From: Algoriphagus boritolerans DSM 17298 = JCM 18970
Lineage (GTDB): Bacteria > Bacteroidota > Bacteroidia > Cytophagales > Cyclobacteriaceae
Reading direction: 5' to 3'
DNA: 48,539 nucleotides
NCBI RefSeq assembly: GCF_900108085.1
Contig: NZ_FNVR01000027.1
Coordinates: 8,046 to 56,584, forward strand
Shown: positions 43,426 through 48,539 of the stretch, piece by piece
Layout of the letters: the number at the start of each line of letters is the position of its first letter
Numbering within the stretch: the first letter of the stretch is position 1
Program-made: the position numbers and the translations under genes
Notes under the pieces: generated by a model
Told to the model about the DNA's origin: nothing
Databases searched by the model: none
Seen by the model: only the letters and a program-made list of their open reading frames with translations

Positions 43426-45231
43426 TTAAGCGTGAACAGAAGAAATTGCTGGAGAGGTGTGCGATTTGGTAATTTTTTCACATCGGTTCATTTGGAGGAA
43501 GTTGTAACCAAATACCAAATGCGAGACAAACATCAGCGATCCACCTATCGCTCTCCATACCCAATAAGGCTGCATCAAAATGACTGAATTGATAAAGGAT
43601 TCTCCCTCAATCCAGCTTAATCCTCGGAAGGTTCCTCCGGCCATCAGGGAAATCATATAGGCAAAAAGTCCCACAAATGCCAGCCAAAAGTGAATTCCTA
43701 CGCCTAGGCCGGATGGTTCTTTACCGGTGACTTTTGGCATGATGGCGTAAATACAAGCCCAAAGAATAAAAGTGATGATGCCATACATGGTCATGTGGGA
43801 GTGGGCCACATTGAAATCCGTGAAATGCCAAATGAAGTTGGTCAACCGGAAAGCCTGCAGACTACCTTGAGTGGATCCGACAAAATAGAATACTATCCCA
43901 ACCAAAAAGAAGGGAAGCACATAACTTTTGGAAATTGCACTCCAACTCCCCTTCATGGTCATTAAGAAATTGGTGGTCCCTGAAAGAACGGGGATAAACA
44001 TCCCTGCGCTAAATACAATGGCTACCGTCTGAAGCCACCAAGGTAGTGGACTGAAAACAAAGTGATGCGTACCGATCAGCGTATAGAAAAGCATTTGAGT
44101 CCAGAAAGCCAGGACCCCTAGAGAATAAGAATAGATCGGCTTATTAAGAGAGGTGGGCAGATAGTAATAAATCAATCCCAGAGTGAAGGTCATAAACCAC
44201 ATCCCTACTCCCTGATGCATGTAGTAGCCTTGAATAACCGTTTCCCCAAGCCCGTCTTGAAAGGTGGGGATATAACCTAACACCACGAGTGTGATCGTCC
44301 AGATCAATCCTCCCAGCAAGTACCAGTTCGAAATATAGATTTCGGAGATTTTGCGATTGGCGACTGTTTTATAAAAGTTGTAAAAGGTCAGGATTAAGCC
44401 TGCTGCGAACAATAAAGCAACAGGCCAAATATATTCCCGGTATTCGCCTCCGCCGTTATTCACTCCGTTCATTAGAAGTAGATTACCCAGAACTACTGTC
44501 AGGTTCATTAAGTACCAAGCTGTCTTTGCAAGGGAATAAGAATAAATCCGGGTATTGGAAGTGCGGGACATAACAAAGTAACCCAGTCCCACCATAGCCA
44601 TAGAAGCCCAGCCCCAAAATACCGTATTAGTGTGAACAGGCCGAAGTCGTCCAAAGGAAAGCCAGGAACTTTGATCCATTTCCGGCCAGATGAATTTCAT
44701 ACCCACGTACTGCCCGACCAAAGTGCCAAAGACCAGCCAGAACACAGCAGCTCCGAGGTACCACACCATCAGATTTCTCAAGGGCTCGGGAGTTTCCAGT
44801 CGCAGTGTTTCCTGCTTTTTTTCATCCACTAGTGGGTTTTCGGGATCCTGAGTGACTTTGGCAATCAATCCCCGCTGATCTCCCGAAATTTCCCTTCCTG
44901 AAAGTTCAGTTCCTGTAAGCCTATATTTTTTTGCGGCTTTTCGTTTTTCCAAGACCCAATCCAAATCCTCTTCTTCCCAATTGACCAGTTGGGATTTGAG
45001 TTCCTCTTTTTCACGCTTTTCAGAATGGTTTTGTAATCCTTGAATAAAAGCCGAAAGCCGGGATCCGATAATCAAGATGGCGACAAATGAGACGACGGCG
45101 ATTAACAATGCAGTGCCGATGATACCGGGACTCGACCACCATTGATTGATCTCGGGGTTGGGTACTGTCTGGGCAAATGTCTCTCGGAATGGAAAGAATA
45201 AAACCAAGGTAGAAAGGATAGTGCGCTTCAT
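43426..45231 (-). CDS. cbb3-type (CcoN-like) heme-copper oxidase catalytic subunit
   Basis: 601 residues, about 120 more than typical CcoN. The core begins near residue 150 and keeps the expected ligands: His200 in RLRPVHTN (low-spin heme b), CuB ligands His339 and His389-His390 (GTHH), the cross-link tyrosine Tyr383 six residues before His389 and 44 after His339, and His477/His479 (AHSH) for the hemes. This indicates an oxygen reductase and not an NO reductase. The 'FEG' segment of classical CcoN reads TQG (Gln455). The extra N-terminus has a helix (IIGTALLIAVVSFVAILIIG) and a charged cytoplasmic linker. First gene of a seven-gene operon behind an Rrf2-type palindrome. Confidence 0.85.
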   Translation of the reverse strand: MKRTILSTLVLFFPFRETFAQTVPNPEINQWWSSPGIIGTALLIAVVSFVAILIIGSRLSAFIQGLQNHSEKREKEELKSQLVNWEEEDLDWVLEKRKAAKKYRLTGTELSGREISGDQRGLIAKVTQDPENPLVDEKKQETLRLETPEPLRNLMVWYLGAAVFWLVFGTLVGQYVGMKFIWPEMDQSSWLSFGRLRPVHTNTVFWGWASMAMVGLGYFVMSRTSNTRIYSYSLAKTAWYLMNLTVVLGNLLLMNGVNNGGGEYREYIWPVALLFAAGLILTFYNFYKTVANRKISEIYISNWYLLGGLIWTITLVVLGYIPTFQDGLGETVIQGYYMHQGVGMWFMTFTLGLIYYYLPTSLNKPIYSYSLGVLAFWTQMLFYTLIGTHHFVFSPLPWWLQTVAIVFSAGMFIPVLSGTTNFLMTMKGSWSAISKSYVLPFFLVGIVFYFVGSTQGSLQAFRLTNFIWHFTDFNVAHSHMTMYGIITFILWACIYAIMPKVTGKEPSGLGVGIHFWLAFVGLFAYMISLMAGGTFRGLSWIEGESFINSVILMQPYWVWRAIGGSLMFVSHLVFGYNFLQMNRCEKITKSHTSPAISSVHA

Positions 45232-45274
45232 AATAGAGGGTACTTGTAATTAATTCTTCATTGTTAGAGAACTT

Positions 45275-45298
45275 ATTTGCGATAAAATTATCGGAAAT
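45275..45298 (-). promoter_or_regulatory. Rrf2-B-type palindrome before the oxidase operon
   Basis: Two 11-bp arms (ATTTGCGATAA and TTATCGGAAAT, one mismatch pair) around AA. It lies 44-67 bp upstream of the ccoN-like start and closely matches the site in front of the Rrf2-B gene, so that regulator probably controls the oxidase. A weak -7 element (TAACAATG) follows on the minus strand. Confidence 0.65.
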
Positions 45299-45316
45299 AG
45301 GCTCAAAAAAAGGGAA

Positions 45317-45751
45317 CTAACGGATCAGAATAGTTTTTCCTGTTTTGATTCCATTGGCGAGTTCCAAAAGACTAGTCGTTTCCAAGGCTTTTTTCAATTC
45401 TGAGCGGATTTTCACAAACTTTGAGTGCATAGGGCAGGGCTCCAGTGCATTACATTCGGCCAATCCCAATCCACATCCACGAAAGATGGAGTCACCGTCT
45501 ATGACCGAAACAATTTGAATAACTTTGATTGATTCCATTTTTGCAGGCTGGATAGCGAAGCCCCCATAGGGACCTTTCAGGGATTCGATCAGGCCATTTT
45601 TAACCAAGTCGCTGAGGATTTTTGCGGTAAAGGCCTCCGGCGAACCAACCTTTTCCACGATATCACCGATTTTCACCCGGTCACCTTTCAGCGACTGCGT
45701 AGCTACATAGATCATGGCTTTGATACCGTACTCGCAAGCTTTTGAAAACAT
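45317..45751 (-). CDS. Rrf2-family Fe-S transcriptional regulator B
   Basis: 144 residues, starting MFSKACEYGIKAMIYVATQS. Winged helix with EAFTAKILSDLVKNGLIESL and KGPYGGF, and cluster cysteines Cys93, Cys100 and Cys106 (CGLGLAECNALEPCPMH). It is paralogous to Rrf2-A (same spacing C-x6-C-x5-C). Directly upstream of the oxidase operon and transcribed in the same direction. Palindromes of one type precede both, so autoregulation plus oxidase control is likely, probably in response to NO, oxygen or Fe-S status. Confidence 0.88.
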   Translation of the reverse strand: MFSKACEYGIKAMIYVATQSLKGDRVKIGDIVEKVGSPEAFTAKILSDLVKNGLIESLKGPYGGFAIQPAKMESIKVIQIVSVIDGDSIFRGCGLGLAECNALEPCPMHSKFVKIRSELKKALETTSLLELANGIKTGKTILIR

Positions 45752-45770
45752 AAAAGGAAATGATGATGGA

Positions 45771-45813
45771 CAAAAATATAATAAAAATTATTTCAGACAA
45801 ATTTATCGGAAAT
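45771..45813 (-). promoter_or_regulatory. Rrf2-B promoter with its palindrome
   Basis: -7 box TATTTTTG on the minus strand (45778-45771) and a dyad ATTTCAGACAA / TTATCGGAAAT (45790-45813) with its centre about 24 bp upstream, the same geometry as at the FAS1 and NnrS promoters but with a different half-site. Confidence 0.6.
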
Positions 45814-46055
45814 AAAAAGTAGAATTATACCGCAATCAGTTTCAATATTTATTGATCTCAAATTACCGTCGTCCGGGAAGATAATTTCACCAAACAATTC
45901 AATCTTCGAATAGTACCAAAATGAAAGATGGGAAGCTTTTTGGAGCTGTCCCTTCTTTTTTCTATTGTTGTTTAGACTAAGAAATAACAAAATAAAGCAA
46001 AGCAAGCATATTTTTTTGTCTTGGAATCCGATTATTGCCCAGCTTTTAAGACTGA

Positions 46056-46391
46056 TCCACAATAGTCCTGCTATATAAAAACAGATGGGTCATTGAAGTG
46101 CTTTTCAAGCAAATCAAGCAGAATTTTGAGTTGAAATACTTTTTGTCAGACAGTGAAAACGGAATCAAAGTCCAGCTATGGGTGGCCCTGATCCTAAATC
46201 TGCTGTTCACGGTGCTTCATAAACGGGTTAAGGAAGCCGAGGACTTTTCCACCATGGTGATGGTGGCGGCGAAAAATCTATGCTCTTATGTCAGCCTTGA
46301 AAAGTTTCTGCTTCACACAGAGGCCTATTTTAAAAGTATATTTCAAAAGGATCTTAAAAATGTACAAACAGAATTGTTCTTCTCTGGATAG
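46056..46391 (+). pseudogene. IS4-family transposase, C-terminal remnant
   Basis: An open frame without a proper start begins after an in-frame TGA at 46053. It contains STIVLLYKNRWVIEVLFKQI, the Y-x2-R-x3-E-x6-K signature of IS4-type DDE transposases, followed by KQNFELKYFLSDSENGIKVQ and LWVALILNLLFTVLHKR. The N-terminal two thirds are missing; 45814-46055 upstream shows no recognisable transposase. A dead relic of an insertion. Confidence 0.85.
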
Positions 46392-46574
46392 GGGGTGCTT
46401 TTTGAAAAGAATAAAAAAAGCCATCCAAAATTAATCTGAAGCACTTTTTCTGTACTTTGTGGAATTAGTCGGACGACAGTAAATAAAATTGATTAAAAAA
46501 AGGAATCGGATCAGGGCCGTTTTTCTTGTTTTGGCAAAAATTGAATAAGTTACGGTATCAACTACTTTTCAATT

Positions 46575-46793
46575 ATGCCACGTCCTGCCAATCCCAATAG
46601 CAAGTATTCCCAGCGTAAAGCTCGGAGAGAATTCCAGGAGCGCTATGCCAATATGACTCCTGAAGAAAAAGCCAAGATTGATAATCCTACGACCTTGATC
46701 ATGGTTGGGATTTTAGTGGCTGTATTCTTCTTTGCCTTTCTTTTTGGAGGAGAAAACGGATTGTCCTGCGCCGCTAAGTGGGCTACTAGATAA
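46575..46793 (+). CDS. Small single-helix membrane protein
   Basis: 72 residues: a basic, Pro/Asn-rich N-terminus (MPRPANPNSKYSQRKARREF), the segment YANMTPEEKAKIDNPTT, one membrane helix (LIMVGILVAVFFFAFLFGG) and a short tail with one cysteine. It looks like a genuine small membrane protein in sequence character; no family is known to me. It lies 44 bp upstream of the SH3-like gene. The gap 46392-46574 has no gene. Confidence 0.5.
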   Translation: MPRPANPNSKYSQRKARREFQERYANMTPEEKAKIDNPTTLIMVGILVAVFFFAFLFGGENGLSCAAKWATR

Positions 46794-46837
46794 GTCTCAC
46801 GGGTTTTTTATAATCAATTTTAAAATTATCTTCTCTG

Positions 46838-47476
46838 ATGAAACACTTGATTTTTACACTACTGGTCTTTTCTGCTTTGCAGCTTCAGGCACAGGAAATT
46901 TCAAAGGAAAACCTTCCTGATTCAGTCACAATCAACTTTAATGATGCCCCGATAAGGTCTACTCCAGATAATTTAAGTGGCGCTATTTTTAGAGTAAAGT
47001 ACGGTACCAAAGCCCCTTTATTGGATATCGTGAATGACCATCTAAAGGTTAGAATCAATAACCAGATAGGATATGTGAGCCAAGCATTTGTCGATAAAAC
47101 TCCTCCTTTGAAGGAATATTTTGATCAATACAAAGCCTACAAAAGCGAACAGCAAAGGCTATCAAGAGTTCGTGAAGAGGAAATTCGCGATTCTACCTAT
47201 CAAGAAAACCTGAAACTTCAGGATGCCAAGTTAAAAGCTACACGAGAGGCCCGAAAAAGTGAAATGATCAAAAAATATGGTCCCACAAATGGTGACAAAA
47301 TTCTAAGAGGTGTAATTTGGATTGGAATGACTGAAGCGATGCTGCTGGACAGCTGGGGAAGCCCAGATGAAATAAACCGAACTGTCACGGCAAATCTGGT
47401 TTCCAAACAATACGTATACCCAAATTACCAATATGTATATGTTGAAAACGGCAAAGTCACAGCCTTCCAAGACTAA
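46838..47476 (+). CDS. Exported protein with SH3-like and SmpA/OmlA-like parts
   Basis: 212 residues. Signal peptide MKHLIFTLLVFSALQLQAQE, a bacterial SH3-like region (APIRSTPDNLSGAIFRVKYG to QIGYVSQAFVD), a charged helical linker (residues ~95-140, coiled coil), and a C-terminal part with GVIWIGMTEAMLLDSWGSPD and YVYVENGKVTAFQD. This matches the 'G-M-t-e-..l..swG.P' motif of SmpA/BamE-like lipoproteins. A peptidoglycan-associated envelope role is plausible; not proven. It converges with the 86-residue gene, with a 4-bp overlap of stops. Confidence 0.7.
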   Translation: MKHLIFTLLVFSALQLQAQEISKENLPDSVTINFNDAPIRSTPDNLSGAIFRVKYGTKAPLLDIVNDHLKVRINNQIGYVSQAFVDKTPPLKEYFDQYKAYKSEQQRLSRVREEEIRDSTYQENLKLQDAKLKATREARKSEMIKKYGPTNGDKILRGVIWIGMTEAMLLDSWGSPDEINRTVTANLVSKQYVYPNYQYVYVENGKVTAFQD

Positions 47477-47733
47477 TTTTTCAGCTTAATAACAGCATTC
47501 GGTAGTTCCCGGACACAAAGTCCAAGATCGACCATCCGACCTTCATCCAGAAACCTTATCGCTAGCAAAACCAGTTCTTTTAATCTTCTACCCTTGGCTA
47601 GTCTATCATACGGTAGCTTCTGATTCGTCCAGGTGATCTTTAGGATCTTAGCCCTGATCCGCGCCTCCAGCACCACCAGCTCCGCCCTTAGCGCGGCTCT
47701 TTCTTCATTTGTTAAATTTATTGGCAAATTCAT
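47473..47733 (-). CDS. Small basic helical protein, unknown function
   Basis: 86 residues, starting MNLPINLTNEERAALRAELV. Predicted helical and rich in Arg/Lys/Leu (VLEARIRAKILKITWTNQKL, RLAKGRRLKELVLLAIRFLD), no signal peptide. A palindrome (GTCTA-N5-TAGAC) abuts the start codon, which points to a controlled gene. It might be a small DNA- or RNA-binding protein; no family is recognised. Confidence 0.55.
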   Translation of the reverse strand: MNLPINLTNEERAALRAELVVLEARIRAKILKITWTNQKLPYDRLAKGRRLKELVLLAIRFLDEGRMVDLGLCVRELPNAVIKLKN

Positions 47734-47748
47734 GTCTATATTTTAGAC
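47734..47748 (-). promoter_or_regulatory. Palindrome abutting a start codon
   Basis: GTCTA and TAGAC with a 5-nt A/T centre, ending one base before the ATG of the 86-residue gene. It could be an operator, or an mRNA stem covering the ribosome site. Confidence 0.4.
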
Positions 47749-47877
47749 ACCATGAATTGAATTGCAATAAATATTTTCAGAAAAAAAATGTAATTGTTCC
47801 ACGTTTTGAATTCAAAATGATCTATTTTTATATAGTCGTTTTAGGAGTAATCCAAAGCGACAGACATATTTGACCCC

Positions 47878-47918
47878 AAAGGGCCATGTTTCCGATCAAA
47901 GGAGGCGTGGCCCTTTTT
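47878..47918 (+). terminator. Orphan intrinsic terminator, possible small RNA 3' end
   Basis: AAAGGGCCA and TGGCCCTTT pair around a long loop and end in TTTTT. No plus-strand gene precedes it: the nearest plus gene ends at 47476 and converges with another gene. The stretch 47800-47877 before it may therefore be transcribed as a small RNA. The rest of 47919-48179 shows nothing. Confidence 0.5.
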
Positions 47919-48179
47919 GCGTTTGTGCCAATTTGAAAACTTACCAACTATAAACCAGCATGGATCCAATAACCCTAACTTCAGTCATTCTTAATTCGTT
48001 AAGAATCTTTCAAATTTTCTTCCTAAGCAAAAGAGAAAAAGTAGTTCCTACGTCACAGACAATTACAATACATAAAATTGAAATTATTATTCATACAAAT
48101 AAATGATGGATGAGGTTCTCGGTTTTTCCCGTTGTTCAGAATTCTCAATCCGACAACTGCTTAATATCCATGAAAAAAA

Positions 48180-48539
48180 GGCTGTCTCAAAATTTCATTT
48201 TAAAATTTGAATAGCCGAATTTACGCAATGGAGGTCGATTTTCAGTTTTTGGTCTCCATTTTTTTTGACTTTCAGTCAGCGTAAAGTTTAGTGATTTTTC
48301 GGCTGATTTTTAGCGAATTGGGATTATTGGGGGGAGAAAAATGTCCGCTAAGGCTGAAAAAGTAGAGCGAGGAGGTTTTACCCGGCCTTTTTGGCCAGGT
48401 TGTGAGCGATGGCTAACAGGCCTGTTTCTATTTCGACCTTTTCTTTGCCTCTGAGCAGGAACCTGCCCATTCTTTTGTTGTATTTGAGATGGCCGAAGAC
48501 GGGCTCTACGTCGGTAGCCCGCTGTTTTCTTTTTAGTAT
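48180..48539 (-). mobile_element. IS1182-family insertion sequence, 3' end only
   Basis: The left boundary is proposed at GGCTGTCTCAAAA (48180-48192), a typical terminal inverted repeat of this family. It is followed by about 185 bp of non-coding end and the transposase gene. The other end lies outside the window, so target-site duplication cannot be checked. Confidence 0.7.
48378..48539 (-). CDS. IS1182-family transposase, C-terminal part
   Basis: 53 residues plus TAA, entering from the right window edge. They contain ATDVEPVFGHLKYNKRMGRF and LLRGKEKVEIETGLLAIAHN, the C-terminal hallmark of IS1182 DDE transposases, where the Glu of VEPVFG is the last catalytic residue. The 5' part is outside the window, so intactness is unknown. 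Confidence 0.88.
   Translation of the reverse strand: MLKRKQRATDVEPVFGHLKYNKRMGRFLLRGKEKVEIETGLLAIAHNLAKKAG

Noticed and set aside
43426..45231. NO reductase identity for the CcoN-like subunit, suggested by the neighbouring NO genes.
   Set aside because: All CuB histidines and the cross-link tyrosine are kept, and the His-x3-Glu pattern of NorB is absent (MHQGVG here).
45793..46062. Minus-strand 89-codon reading frame upstream of Rrf2-B.
   Set aside because: It overlaps the Rrf2-B operator, has no recognisable protein character and lies beside a transposase relic.
1..48539. tRNA, rRNA or CRISPR features.
   Set aside because: No T-loop/anticodon arrangement, rRNA-like stretch or regularly spaced short repeat was found in the gaps; the 251-bp array has no spacers.

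Overview
The window looks like a chromosomal segment of a Bacteroidota species, most likely order Cytophagales (Cyclobacteriaceae/Algoriphagus-like). This is inferred from four things: promoters with the Bacteroidota pattern (TTTG at -33, TAnnTTTG at -7), TonB receptors with an N-terminal carboxypeptidase-regulatory-like domain, LytS/LytTR two-component pairs, and weak Shine-Dalgarno use. No rRNA, tRNA or CRISPR array was seen. Both ends are cut through transposases.

Layout. 1-1.15 kb: the start of a Y1 (IS200-like/REP-associated) transposase and a tandem array of about 251-bp units built of small hairpins. 1.4-8 kb: an orphan beta-barrel gene; a HigB/HigA toxin-antitoxin module bracketed by two copies of the 3' end of a large Asp-box (VPS10/sortilin-like) secreted protein; and a DUF6600 protein. 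8.3-16.1 kb: a lipoprotein, a beta-barrel protein, a TPR sensor kinase with its LytTR regulator, then an iron-type TonB receptor with a PepSY membrane protein behind a large inverted-repeat operator. 16.1-17 kb: a gene-free stretch with a 310-bp repeat present twice. 17-23.3 kb: a TetR-TolC-MFP-RND efflux operon. 23.6-29.4 kb: two small secreted proteins, a second LytS/LytTR pair and a FecA-like TonB receptor. 29.5-32.9 kb: two tandem lipoprotein sulfatases.

33-45.8 kb is the most coherent and unusual region. Two Rrf2 regulators with probable Fe-S cysteines flank genes for nitrosative/low-oxygen physiology and metals: a FAS1 lipoprotein, a MoaC-MoaB fusion, an NnrS-like membrane protein, a small CDGKC protein, an OprC/NosA-type copper TonB receptor, DUF302, HPP, hemerythrin, a group III truncated hemoglobin and a reduced cbb3-type oxidase operon. 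Two families of palindromes lie at similar distances upstream of -7 boxes, which suggests two Rrf2 regulons. Three genes here carry a lesion: the copper receptor (in-frame TAA), HPP (-1 frameshift) and the truncated hemoglobin (in-frame TAG). This is either local decay or sequence error.

46-48.5 kb: an IS4-family transposase remnant, three small genes, an orphan terminator that may mark a small RNA, and the end of an IS1182-family element.
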